Source: Haematococcus lacustris
Lineage: Eukaryota > Chlorophyta > Chlorophyceae > Chlamydomonadales > Haematococcaceae
DNA: 64,000 bases
Direction of reading: 5' to 3'
NCBI GenBank assembly: GCA_030144725.1
Contig: JASKMD010000014.1
Coordinates: forward strand, 3,582,101 to 3,646,100
The position numbers and the translations under genes were made by a program. The notes under the pieces are model-generated. The model saw only the letters and a program-made list of their open reading frames with translations, had not been told where the DNA came from and made no database searches. Position 1 is the stretch's first letter, and the number at the start of each line of letters is the position of its first letter. Below are positions 23,001 through 32,936 of the stretch, piece after piece.

Positions 23001-25672
23001 ACCCTGCACTGCACAGCTTGTTGCTCTGCAGCACTCAGCCGCTTCTGCCACCGCTGGCTGCCACCCTGTGCCTTGCAGCATGTCGCACCTGGTAAAGCGT
23101 GAGCTTGCATGCTCTTGCATGCTTTAACGCCCTAATACTGAACCCTAAGCTTAACTCTCACCCTAACCCTAACTGCTAACCCTTAACCCTGCTAACCTCT
23201 AGCCCGTTAACCCTTAACTCTGCTAGCCCTAAGCCCTTAGCCTGCTAGCCCTTAACCCTAACCCCTACACCTGCAGGTGGCCTTCACTTACCCAGGGGCC
23301 CAGCGCCAGGCACTGTCAGACATCACCTGCCACGTCAGGCTGGACAGCAGAGTCGCAGTGCTGGGCCGCAATGGCGCTGGCAAGTCCACCTTGATCAAGA
23401 TCCTGACAGCAGAGCTGAAGCCCCAGGTGGGTGAACCAGGGGAGAAGCAGGGTGCGGCCTAGGGGCTGTGTATGGAGCTTGCTTAGGTGACACCCAGCTC
23501 TGCTAACTGTCTGACCCAGCTTTCTGACCCAGCTCTGTGCCCCTAATGTGTCAGCTGCCTGACCACCCTGAGCATGTTGATAGTGACAGCCGCCTAAACC
23601 TGTTAGTGACAGCTACCAACCTGTTAGTGACAGCTGTCCAAGCCGCTGCTGCCCCCTTGGACACGCTGTCAAACCACCCTCAGCATGCTGCACCTGCAGT
23701 CGCTGCCCTTCACGTTGCACAAGCTGCTGCTTGGCTCCTGGTGGGCATGCCTGTACAGGATGGGGTGGTGACCCGGCACCCCAACATGCGCCTGGCTTAT
23801 GTGGCCCAGCACGCGTTCCACCACCTGGAGGAGCACCTGGACATCAGCCCCAGCCGCTACATCCTGCGTCGCTACAGTGGCGGGGAAGACAAGGAGGAGT
23901 CGCAGAAGGTGCACAGGTGTGTGTGTGTGTGACACAGCCGGCCAAGCCGCCTCACAGTGTACAGCAAGCCAAGTCCCCATACAGGGCACGGCCTGCCCCA
24001 GCCTTGTCTAGACAGTGCAATGATCCATGGTACACTAGGTGGACTGAGCAGTAGCAGCTAGGCAATTGGCTGCTGTGAGGTGTGGAGGCATTGACCCTGC
24101 AGGCGCATGGAGGGCGACGAGTGGGCAAAGATCAAGAGCCAGATCTGGACTATTGATGGGCAGCCACGCCAGTTGGACAAGCTGCTGGGCCGGCGCAAGA
24201 AGAAGCGCAGCTATGAGTATGAGGTCGCCTGGGTGGGGCTCAGTTCTATCTGCTTCAACAGGTGGGCTATTGGGGTATGGCAGTCAGGGTGGTGGCGCCT
24301 AGCACACCCAGCTATCTATGCAGCTGTCTAGAGATCACAACCATTAAGATGCTGCCTGGGCGATGGCACCAATCCTGATTGTCAGGGTGGTGGTAGAAGT
24401 TGAGGCCATCAACTATCACTCCTCCTCTCACTACTATAGCATAGCATCTGCAGACACCCAAGGAAACCAGCTGTGTTGCACAGACCTGGGTTCAGACGTT
24501 GCTGCAGGTGTTGCCCTTTGTGCACAGCATGTGTGGTCCTATCTCCTCCGTGCCCTGCTTGGCCCCCACAGGTGGATCACCCGCGAGGAGCTGGTTGAGA
24601 AAGGCTTTGAAAAGCTGGTCAACGAGCTGGATGGCAAGCAGGCAGCCCAGCAAAAGGTGTGTTGTCAGCATTGCTGATACTGCTCAGCCAGCTTTTTTCA
24701 TCACTACTGACCGGCATGGTCTTGGACACACAGGTGGGGGAGCAGACTCGGCCGCTGACCATGGCGTCCATTGAGGAGTTCTGCCGTGACTTTGGGTTGG
24801 AGCCGGAGTTCTCCATGCACTCCAACATCAAGGGCCTCAGCGGTGGTCAAAAGGTACGTCGTTCACAGCAGCTGCCCTGCCTGCCTTTCTCTGACTGGGT
24901 GGTCAAAATCATGCAATCTTTTTGATGCACTTAAAAACCTGAGTGCTGGGTGTACCGTGAGGTGACGGCTGTTGACTGCTCCTGTTTGATGGTGGCTGCT
25001 GCTTGTGCCCAGTGCGCTCGGTGCATGCTGGCTGCATGTCTGCTGTCTCCCAGGTGAAGCTGGTGCTGGCGGCTGCCATGTGGCAGAACCCTCACATGCT
25101 GATCATGGACGAGCCCACCAACTACCTCGACAGGGAGGCCCTGGGCGCGCTGGCAGAGGCCATCAACAAGTGGACTGGGGGCGTGGTCATCATCAGCCAC
25201 CACCAGGAGTTTATTGGTGCTGTGTGCCATGAGGTGGGATGCTAGCAGTCAGCTATACAGACGAAATGATGGCCCAAGCACTAAACATACACACAAAAGC
25301 ACACATCACATGTAGTCAAACACAATGCAAACCTGTGTGTTGGTGATGTTACACCATTGTCGTCGTCAGCCTGGTATGGCTGCTTGGTGCGACCCAGGCA
25401 CGCATAGTGTGATGGGCAATGAGGGTGGGCTGGGTGGGTAGCTGAGGCTTTGCTCGAGCCTTCTTAGGAGTTATGTTTGCTCCCTATTGGGTGTACGGTT
25501 CAAGTTGGTTGTTCTTAGTGCTTGTGCTTTTGTGTTGCTGATGCAGGTATGGCATGTGGCTGATGGCAAGCTAGCCATCAGCACAATGGCAGACTTCACA
25601 AGCAAACACTCAGCTGAGATGGCGCAGGAGGCACGCGCAGAAGAGGCACGCGCAGCAGCGGCACGCAAGTAG
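17015..25672 (+). CDS. EF3: Translation elongation factor 3 (eEF3), multi-exon
   Basis: ABC-family ribosome-associated ATPase that assists tRNA exit and translocation; known in fungi and also found in green algae. ATG at 17015 ([20 protein letters not shown]). Exons: 17015-17337, 17413-17583, about 17810-17842, 17916-18077, 18196-18351 (HEAT repeats), 18816-19030, about 19219-19262, about 19374-19472, 19657-19900, 20178-20328, 20676-20779, 21164-21311, 21477-21603, 21848-21973, 22824-22946, 23277-23426, 23759-23916, 24103-24261, 24572-24656, 24734-24853, 25054-25233, 25547-25672. ABC1: Walker A GANGAGKST (split by an intron), [41 protein letters not shown]2: [11 protein letters not shown], a chromodomain-like insertion (YEYEVAWVG...[11 protein letters not shown]), [44 protein letters not shown]. 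All ATPase motifs are intact. The C-terminus ([15 protein letters not shown]) is short and lacks the long lysine-rich tail of yeast eEF3. Two or three small HEAT-region exons are less certain. Confidence 0.95.
21990..22553. repeat. Tandem intron duplication in eEF3
   Basis: Within one eEF3 intron, a segment ending TTAGTTTTGTGACTGCTCCC occurs near 22028 and near 22412, and a GTGAGGGCGGCTGAGT block occurs at 22312 and 22497. This indicates a diverged segmental duplication inside the intron. Confidence 0.65.
22124..22192. repeat. (TTC)n microsatellite
   Basis: GTC triplets change into about 20 TTC/TTA triplets within an eEF3 intron. The tract is pyrimidine-rich on the sense strand. Confidence 0.9.
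23135..23272 (+). repeat. Telomere-like CCCTAA/CTAAC tract at an eEF3 3' splice site
   Basis: CCCTAACCCTAAC, CTTAACCCTGCTAACC and similar units are packed against the acceptor ACACCTGCAG|GTG of the exon at 23277. It resembles plant/algal telomere repeat but is irregular (CTAAC, TTAACC, CTAGCC). It can equally be read as a string of branch-point-like CTAAC/CTGAC motifs. Confidence 0.7.
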
Positions 25673-25920
25673 ACCCCGGCTTTGATGGCATGCGCCAAGG
25701 TTGCCCTAGTGGGGTGGGCTAGCGTGGGAAGGAGCCTGGCATGCAACATGGGACTATTGTGAGCAAATGCGGTGTCAGTTTGTGACAGGGAGGATGAAGC
25801 AGCCTGTGTTGTGCTTCCTAGGTATTCTACGGACTGAGTGAGTGGTTTTGATTGCAAGCTTCGTCCTTGTTGAGTTATGATAGACCCCTAAGTGCCTTGC
25901 CCTCCTCCACTGGTGCTGCT
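25673..25920 (+). other. eEF3 3' untranslated region
   Basis: Unique sequence between the eEF3 stop and the 3' end of the minus-strand transposon. It probably holds the eEF3 3' UTR and poly(A) site; no gene is seen. Confidence 0.4.
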
Positions 25921-26195
25921 TAACTAAGCCACTATAGACGAGCTGCAAGTTGTGCGACTGATGTAAACGAGGTAATAGAAACAGCATGAAGGCAATAGCC
26001 GTGTGGTTGGTTCAGTACCTGGTGGTCATCAATACGGCGGGGAGATGGACGAAGAGGTATGCGGATGTGCAAGTGTCTTACACTAGGGCCTCCATTTGAG
26101 CCGGACCAGTAGTTGCCACTAGCGAGAATACGAAAAAACTGGCCAAAAACATGCGCTGATTGTCAGCTGATAACAGCTCAACAAACCGGGGCACA
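25921..26195 (-). other. Conserved 3' noncoding end of Fanzor-like element A
   Basis: Immediately 3' of the degraded nuclease A stop codon on minus. The same block occurs after fragment C (47025-47215, plus) and, without an attached nuclease end, at 34000-34305 (minus). Shared motifs on the sense strand include CAATCAGCGCATGTTTTT, GGCCAGTTTT.CGTATTC and GTCCGGCTCAAA.GGAGGCCC. It opens with a hairpin AGCTG-TTAT-CAGCT, kept as AGCTG-TTCT-CAGCT in C. In TnpB/Fanzor elements the guide RNA is encoded in this position; that role here is inference. Confidence 0.45.
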
Positions 26196-28052
26196 CTATT
26201 GTGCCACAGCAGGCTGCTGCTGCTGGACCTTGGGTGGCTTGTCTCGCAGCCGCTTGTAGCCCAGGCCAGGGTACTCCTTGCCTTTGGCTCGCAGAGCTAT
26301 CTGCTTTGGCCACCAGCACAGCTCCAGTGGGCGCCACCTGCTCTTCCCAATGCGCTGCATGTTCAGCGCTGCATTGCAGTCCCTGTCCAGCCACCTGCCT
26401 GGCTGTGGTGCTGGCTTGGCTTTGGCAGCATTGCCCTTGCCCTGCTCAGCCTCGGTGCGCTTGCTGCGCTTGGCTGAAGGGGAGTGCTGGGCCCAAGCTC
26501 TGAGGCTGCTGGCTGTGAGGCTGCCTGGCTGCTGCCTGGGGCCTGTGGGGGCTTGCGGGGGGCCACTACGGGGCACCACATCAGGCCTCGCACTGGCTGG
26601 TTACGCTGCTGGCTCCAGGCTGGGCGCAATAGGCGGAGGTCCACCTGCCCTGCTGGGGGCTTCCAGCCTGCACGCCTTGTGGGCTACTCATGGTCCATCT
26701 CCTCCTCACATGGCTGCTGGCCATTCACTGCTGAGCTGACCCGGGTGGTGCGGTGCTCATCCACAAGCACCACCCTGCCCCGCAGCTGGCCTGAGCCCCT
26801 GGGCCTGCACACCACCTTGCAGCAGGCCCGCAACACCGCATCATCACCCCAACGTCCCCCAGTGCCAATGCTAGCTGCGCCACAGAACACCACTAGCTGC
26901 TTGGTACGCCCATGGCGCTCCATTGGCACCTCCGCCATGTCCTCCTCCAGCTGCAGGCATGCATACAAGGCACACACATTGTGGCTGACATGGCGGCACC
27001 AGGTTAGGCATGGCACAGTCAACTACTCTTTCAATTCATGCCTAACCCACCACCTCTCAATTCCTTACCCTCCCTCCCAGCCACCAATCACCCATTCACC
27101 CTCACCTGCTTGAGGAACTTCTCCAGCGCCCGGTCCTGGGCTCCATGTAGCCTCAGCCGCTGCCGTGCCCAGTTGGGGTCCAGGTTCACCTCCCACACCG
27201 CGTCCCAGGTTGCCAGGGTAACGGTGATATGCCTTCAGGTTGGCCACCAGGGAGGTGCCGGCTGAGCTTGCTGCTGCCAGGTGCTGGAGGTGGGGCTTGA
27301 TTGGAGTCAGCCACCGCTGGGTGTCACGGCGGGAGTTGTTCAGGCCGCTGGCATGCTTCACCTGGGGGTGGGACTGCAGGAGGGGGAAGGGGCCGTGTGT
27401 AGTGCACACACACGCTGACACCGACTTTCTCCAACGTCCTCTCAAACTGAAACTCCTTGTTGGCAAGCCTACCTGTGCTGAACCATCTAGCCCAGAGGTG
27501 GCTCAGTGCTGGCTCTGAGGTGAAGGCTGCATCTCCTCGGTCAGACCCAGCTGCTTGCACACCCCATGCAGCTGCCTGACCCACCCCATGCAGCACCCTA
27601 CTGTTCAGCTTGATGAAGTGCACCCCCACCCTCGCCATGGGGGTGGGGGTGTAGGGGGGTGGGCAGGTCAGGGTCTGGGGTCCAACCCCACGCCTCCTGC
27701 CCCGCTTTGGCTGCCCTGGCACAGGTGGGGTGGGCGGCTGCTGCCACTGCTCCAGGCACCGTCACACATGCCACATGCGGCACATGGCGCATGCACATGG
27801 CTCATGCGGCAGGGCAAGGGCAGGGTGTCCTGCAGGAACCCTTGCTTCTTCATGCCCAGCAGACGGCGGTGCTTGTCAGCCTCCTCTAGCAGATCAGCCA
27901 CATGCCCCTTGTCCAGGTTGCCGGCCTGCAGCTACGCGCTCTTGGCGTCGATGCCATACCCACACGCCATCCTGATGAACAGCTGCGCCTCGTCCCCGCT
28001 CCAGCCTAGTCGAGCCCTGGCTGCCTTGGCATACAACTTGACAAAGCGCTCT
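26196..28052 (-). pseudogene. Degraded Fanzor/TnpB-like RuvC nuclease (copy A)
   Basis: RNA-guided-type RuvC endonuclease of eukaryotic transposons, broken. Order on minus: 28052-27800 (ERFVKLYAKAARARLGW, then LFIRMACGYGIDAKSA, an in-frame TAG, then NLDKGHVADLLEEADKHRRL); about 27480-27400 (FERTLEKVGVSVCVHY); 27370-27110 (SGLNNSRRDTQRWLTPIKP, a frameshift near 27237, then TLATWDAVWEVNLDPNWARQ); 27020-26700 (VVFCGAASIGTGGRWGDDAV, VVLVDEHRTTRVSSAVNG); 26650-26196 (LLRPAWSQ, VRGLMWCPV, RuvC-III-like GRWLDRDCNAALNMQRIG, stop 26196). Alignment to copy B (38604-41834) is collinear. At least one nonsense codon and one frameshift make it inactive. The exon upstream lies beyond the (CAGGT)n array. Confidence 0.7.
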
Positions 28053-28055
28053 CTG

Positions 28056-30384
28056 CAGGTCAGGTCAGGTCAGGTCAGGTCAGGTCAGGTCAGGTCAGGT
28101 CAGGTCAGGTCAGGTCAGGTCAGGTCAGGTCAGGTCAGGTCAGGTCAGGTCAGGTCAGGTCAGGTCAGGTCAGGTCAGGTCAGGTCAGGTCAGGTCAGGT
28201 CAGGTCAGGTCAGGTCAGGTCAGGTCAGGTCAGGTCAGGTCAGGTCAGGTCAGGTCAGGTCCAGGTCCAGGTCAGGTCAGGTCAGGTCAGGTCAGGTCAG
28301 GTCAGGTCAGGTCAGGTCAGGTCAGGTCAGGTCAGGTCAGGTCAGGTCAGGTCAGGTCAGGTCAGGTCAGGTCAGGTCAGGTCAGGTCAGGTCAGGTCAG
28401 GTCAGGTCAGGTCAGGTCAGGTCAGGTCAGGTCAGGTCAGGTCAGGTCAGGTCAGGTCAGGTCAGGTCAGGTCAGGTCAGGTCAGGTCAGGTCAGGTCAG
28501 GTCAGGTCAGGTCAGGTCAGGTCAGGTCAGGTCAGGTCAGGTCAGGTCAGGTCAGGTCAGGTCAGGTCAGGTCAGGTCAGGTCAGGTCAGGTCAGGTCAG
28601 GTCAGGTCAGGTCAGGTCAGGTCAGGTCAGGTCAGGTCAGGTCAGGTCAGGTCAGGTCAGGTCAGGTCAGGTCAGGTCAGGTCAGGTCAGGTCAGGTCAG
28701 GTCAGGTCAGGTCAGGTCAGGTCAGGTCAGGTCAGGTCAGGTCAGGTCAGGTCAGGTCAGGTCAGGTCAGGTCAGGTCAGGTCAGGTCAGGTCAGGTCAG
28801 GTCAGGTCAGGTCAGGTCAGGTCAGGTCAGGTCAGGTCAGGTCAGGTCAGGTCAGGTCAGGTCAGGTCAGGTCAGGTCAGGTCAGGTCAGGTCAGGTCAG
28901 GTCAGGTCAGGTCAGGTCAGGTCAGGTCAGGTCAGGTCAGGTCAGGTCAGGTCAGGTCAGGTCAGGTCAGGTCAGGTCAGGTCAGGTCAGGTCAGGTCAG
29001 GTCAGGTCAGGTCAGGTCAGGTCAGGTCAGGTCAGGTCAGGTCAGGTCAGGTCAGGTCAGGTCAGGTCAGGTCAGGTCAGGTCAGGTCAGGTCAGGTCAG
29101 GTCAGGTCAGGTCAGGTCAGGTCAGGTCAGGTCAGGTCAGGTCAGGTCAGGTCAGGTCAGGTCAGGTCAGGTCAGGTCAGGTCAGGTCAGGTCAGGTCAG
29201 GTCAGGTCAGGTCAGGTCAGGTCCAGGTCCAGGTCCAGGTCCAGGTCCAGGTCCAGGTCCGGTCCGGTCAGGTCAGGTCAGGTCAGGTCAGGTCAGGTCA
29301 GGTCAGGTCAGGTCAGGTCAGGTCAGGTCAGGTCAGGTCAGGTCAGGTCAGGTCAGGTCAGGTCAGGTCAGGTCAGGTCAGGTCAGGTCAGGTCAGGTCA
29401 GGTCAGGTCAGGTCAGGTCAGGTCAGGTCAGGTCAGGTCAGGTCAGGTCAGGTCAGGTCAGGTCAGGTCAGGTCAGGTCAGGTCAGGTCAGGTCAGGTCA
29501 GGTCAGGTCAGGTCAGGTCAGGTCAGGTCAGGTCAGGTCAGGTCAGGTCAGGTCAGGTCAGGTCAGGTCAGGTCAGGTCAGGTCAGGTCAGGTCAGGTCA
29601 GGTCAGGTCAGGTCAGGTCAGGTCAGGTCAGGTCAGGTCAGGTCAGGTCAGGTCAGGTCAGGTCAGGTCAGGTCAGGTCAGGTCAGGTCAGGTCAGGTCA
29701 GGTCAGGTCAGGTCAGGTCAGGTCAGGTCAGGTCAGGTCAGGTCAGGTCAGGTCAGGTCAGGTCAGGTCAGGTCAGGTCAGGTCAGGTCAGGTCAGGTCA
29801 GGTCAGGTCAGGTCAGGTCAGGTCAGGTCAGGTCAGGTCAGGTCAGGTCAGGTCAGGTCAGGTCAGGTCAGGTCAGGTCAGGTCAGGTCAGGTCAGGTCA
29901 GGTCAGGTCAGGTCAGGTCAGGTCAGGTCAGGTCAGGTCAGGTCAGGTCAGGTCAGGTCAGGTCAGGTCAGGTCAGGTCAGGTCAGGTCAGGTCAGGTCA
30001 GGTCAGGTCAGGTCAGGTCAGGTCAGGTCAGGTCAGGTCAGGTCAGGTCAGGTCAGGTCAGGTCAGGTCAGGTCAGGTCAGGTCAGGTCAGGTCAGGTCA
30101 GGTCAGGTCAGGTCAGGTCAGGTCAGGTCAGGTCAGGTCAGGTCAGGTCAGGTCAGGTCAGGTCAGGTCAGGTCAGGTCAGGTCAGGTCAGGTCAGGTCA
30201 GGTCAGGTCAGGTCAGGTCAGGTCAGGTCAGGTCAGGTCAGGTCAGGTCAGGTCAGGTCAGGTCAGGTCAGGTCAGGTCAGGTCAGGTCAGGTCAGGTCA
30301 GGTCAGGTCAGGTCAGGTCAGGTCAGGTCAGGTACAGGTACAGGTACAGGTACAGGTCCAAGTCCAGGTACAGGTACAGGTCAA
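28056..30384. repeat. 2.3-kb (CAGGT)n pentanucleotide satellite
   Basis: About 460 units of CAGGT. Interruptions are a short CCAGGT block (28260-28270), CCAGGT hexamers plus a GGTCCGGTC break (29221-29268), and an ACAGGT/CCAAGT block at the right end (30331-30383). On the sense strand of nuclease copy A it is (CCTGA)n and ends exactly at that gene's acceptor CCTGCAG|AGAGC. Any VRSGQ-repeat protein read from it is an artefact. Confidence 0.97.
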
Positions 30385-30411
30385 GTGCAGACCTAAATTG
30401 ATGCACCACCA

Positions 30412-30669
30412 TTACTTGCCTGGGTTGGCAAAGTGCTGCTGCATGCTGACCGCCAGCATGTTGCCCAGCTCCTTTAGCTTTGCCAGCAGCGCCTGGTTGC
30501 TGGGGTCCTCAAAGACTGGCATGAGCATGGGGTGGCGGTGCTGGTGCAGCTGATTGTACATGCCATTGCAGTTGGGGTCAGAAACAGTAGCTGGCTTGTG
30601 ATATGCACTGCAATGCTGCACAAACTCTGATGCATTGCACATCCGGGAAAGAAAACATGGTTCAAGCAT
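30412..30669 (-). pseudogene. Transposon-derived exon (FVQHC.AYHKP family)
   Basis: The minus strand reads FVQHCSAYHKPATVSDPNCN and further MYNQLHQHRHPMLMPVFED, then LAKLKELGNMLAVSMQQHFA. The first motif recurs at about 33380-33440 (FVQHCNAYHKPAAAADPS) in the other decayed transposon gene, so both come from one element family. It could be the exon upstream of the (CAGGT)n intron of copy A, or an unrelated neighbour fragment. Confidence 0.45.
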
Positions 30670-30785
30670 GGGGACATGGTCCTAGGCACCAAGGCTAGAG
30701 AGAAGTGGCTCGAGAGGTGGGGGAGGCGTTGGGTTGGGTTTGAGCGAGACCCTAGACTGCCTGAGACAGTGCATCGGGAGCAGTG
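30655..30785 (+). pseudogene. Short LINE-like coding fragment
   Basis: The plus strand reads KKTWFKHGDMVLGTKAREKW then a stop after PETVHREQ. The WFKHGD motif matches AWFKHGDGIGINHMAPHL at 32535-32585, which leads into a recognisable retrotransposon C-terminus. Probably another copy of the same tail, diverged or recombined. Confidence 0.4.
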
Positions 30786-30787
30786 AT

Positions 30788-30957
30788 GCAGAATTACATG
30801 TATTTTTACGTAATTACATGTAATTACACGCGTAATTCTGTAACTTTGTAACTTTGTAATTACATGGTTGTCCTCAGGAAAACCGTGTAATTACATACGG
30901 CCATGTAATTACGTAATTACAGACTCGCGCAGACTCGGACATGTAACTACGTAATTG
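30788..30957. repeat. AT-rich palindromic repeat (TAATTACATGTAATTA)
   Basis: Repeated and inverted TAATTACATG motifs with CTTTGTAACTTTGTAATTAC. The same motifs recur at 32400-32500, so the two blocks bracket the exon and satellites at 30960-32360. They could be element ends or subterminal repeats. Confidence 0.6.
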
Positions 30958-30959
30958 AC

Positions 30960-31153
30960 GAGGTGTGGGCTGCAGAGGAGCTGGCTGCTAAGCTGGCAAG
31001 CGCGGATGGCCTGGGCACGGATGCAAGTGGCAATGCAGCGCGCCTAGAGCTCCTAGACACCTGGCTGGAGCCTGAGTACGCTGTTGGCATGGGGCTCAAG
31101 ATGGACAGGTTTGCACCGGACCTGACAGCGGACCCCGTGGCCTGGTGCCGCAG
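30960..31153 (+). CDS. Unrecognised plus-strand exon
   Basis: The plus strand reads [20 protein letters not shown], then [20 protein letters not shown] and [16 protein letters not shown]. It has an exon-like end (CGCAG|GTATGG near 31153) and host-type codon bias. Family unknown. It is followed by the pentanucleotide satellites, which would then fill its intron. It is bracketed by AT-rich palindromes and may be part of a mobile element. Confidence 0.35.
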
Positions 31154-31287
31154 GTATGGCTCAAAGCTGCCACACCTACAAGTTGTTGTGTTGTGTGTTC
31201 TTGTGTTGTCTACAAGTTGTTGTGTTGTGTGTTCTTGTGTTGTCTCACCTTCTTGTAGAGGTATAGCACAGTGCCAGCAGCCAGGAG

Positions 31288-32082
31288 TCTCCAGCCCAGC
31301 CCAGCCCAGCCCAGCCCAGCCCAGCCCAGCCCAGCCCAGCCCAGCCCAGCCCAGCCCAGCCCAGCCCAGCCCAGCCCAGCCCAGCCCAGCCCAGCCCAGC
31401 CCAGCCCAGCCCAGCCCAGCCCAGCCCAGCCCAGCCCAGCCCAGCCCAGCCCAGCCCAGCCCAGCCCAGCCCAGCCCAGCCCAGCCCAGCCCAGCCCAGC
31501 CCAGCCCAGCCCAGCCCAGCCCAGCCCAGCCCAGCCCAGCCCAGCCCAGCCCAGCCCAGCCCAGCCCAGCCCAGCCCAGCCCAGCCCAGCCCAGCCCGGC
31601 CCGGCCCGGCCCGGCCCGGCCCGGCCCGGCCCGGCCCGGCCCGGCCCGGCCCGGCCCGGCGTGGCGTGGCGTGGCGTGGCGTGGCGTGGCGTGGCGTGGC
31701 GTGGCGTGGCGTGGCGTGGCGTGGCGTGGCGTGGCGTGGCGTGGCGTGGCGTGGCGTGGCGTGGCGTGGCGTGGCGTGGCGTGGCGTGGCGTGGCGTGGC
31801 GTGGCGTGGCGTGGCGTGGCGTGGCGTGGCGTGGCGTGGCGTGGCGTGGCGTGGCGTGGCGTGGCGTGGCGTGGCGTGGCGTGGCGTGGCGTGGCGTGGC
31901 GTGGCGTGGCGTGGCGTGGCGTGGCGTGGCGTGGCGTGGCGTGGCGTGGCGTGGCGTGGCGTGGCGTGGCGTGGCGTGGCGTGGCGTGGCGTGGCGTGGC
32001 GTGGCGTGGCGTGGCGTGGCGTGGCGTGGCGTGGCGTGGCGTGGCGTGGCGTGGTGTGGTGTGGTGTGGTGTGGTGGTGACT
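31288..32082. repeat. Pentanucleotide satellite with abrupt unit switches
   Basis: Three homogeneous blocks, all period 5: (CCCAG)n 31292-31594, (CCCGG)n 31595-31660, (GTGGC)n 31661-32052, then a short GTGGT tail. Boundaries are sharp and the five-base phase is kept throughout, so each block seems to have expanded from a mutated unit at the edge of the previous one. Confidence 0.95.
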
Positions 32083-32167
32083 TGTGGTGAATTGGTGTGG
32101 TGTGGTGTGGTGTTGACTTTTGTAGTTGACTTGTGCAAGTATGTCCGTCTTGACTGAGATGAACTTG

Positions 32168-32292
32168 CATAGGGTCAATAGGACCCTGTGCAGGGTCGGT
32201 AGGACCCTGCACAGGGGCAGTAGGACCCTGCACAGGGTCGGTAGGACCCTGCACAAGGTTAGTACTGCCGGGACCCTATACAGGGTCGGTAG
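32168..32292. repeat. 21-bp palindromic minisatellite
   Basis: About five tandem units related to GTAGGACCCTGCACAGGGTC. Each contains the inverted repeat ACCCTG-CA-CAGGGT, so the DNA or RNA can form a string of hairpins. Confidence 0.7.
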
Positions 32293-32399
32293 TTCTTCTA
32301 TCAAGGTTCCTGGTGTCATGAAAGGTTGTCTAAGGAGGACCCTACACAACTCTTACAATGTCGGCTGAAGAAAACGAGCCAGTGGCGAGAAAAGATGGT

Positions 32400-32500
32400 T
32401 GTAATTCCCTTGTAATTACATGTAATTTACATGTAATTACATGTAAGTTACATGTAATTACACGGCGTAAGTAAGTAAGTAACTTTGTAACTTTGTAATG
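32400..32500. repeat. AT-rich palindromic repeat, second block
   Basis: TTACATGTAATTTACATGTA repeats followed by (GTAA)n and CTTTGTAACTTTGTAA, the same motif set as 30788-30957. Likely the other end of the same element or an independent copy. Confidence 0.6.
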
Positions 32501-32509
32501 CCGCATCAC

Positions 32510-32936
32510 TGATCGGGAGAGATGCTCGTATGCTGCATGGTTTAAGCATGGGGACGGCATTGGCATCAATCACATGGCACCACACCTGCTGAACAGACAG
32601 CTCTCTACAGAAGTCCGCACGAGCTTGACTAGGTTCAGGTTAGGCAACAGCGTTTTGGGGGTGGAGAAGGCTCGGTTTGAGGGGGTTACTTTCATTGACC
32701 GCACATGCACTAGATGCACAGAGGGGGTAGCGGATGACGCCATGCATTTCATCTTTGAGTGCACTGCCACGAGTTCCATCAGGCAGCAGGCGGAGTTTGC
32801 CATGACTTTACAGAATAATGAGAACTTGCATGACTTCATGTTGAGCCCATGTGCACCTTTGTATGTGCACCTTGCTATGAAATGCGTTACAGAAAGTCCC
32901 GAACCCCTAGAGGGGGAGGGCGGCCAAGCAGCCTAA
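32510..32936 (+). pseudogene. Non-LTR retrotransposon ORF2 C-terminal fragment
   Basis: The plus strand reads AWFKHGDGIGINHMAPHL, then SLTRFRLGNSVLGVEKARFE, RTCTRCTEGVADDAMHFIFE and CTATSSIRQQAEFA, stop at 32936. A basic/Arg-rich helix, CxxC and HxxxxC fit the zinc-binding tail that follows the reverse transcriptase of LINE elements. No reverse transcriptase catalytic domain is present in the window, so this is a 5'-truncated remnant. Confidence 0.6.

Noticed and set aside
23135..23272. True interstitial telomere
   Set aside because: Units are irregular (CTAAC, CTAGC, TTAACC) and the tract lies inside an eEF3 intron against the acceptor; branch-point or low-complexity origin is simpler.
27555..30401. 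A 948-residue frame of VRSGQ repeats
   Set aside because: Translation of the (CAGGT)n array; a 15-bp frame cycle without stops makes any frame open. It lies opposite a nuclease pseudogene intron.
30947..32349. Long frames of ATPRH, GWAGL, SPAQP and WRGVA repeats on both strands
   Set aside because: Products of period-5 satellites without stop codons, not genes.
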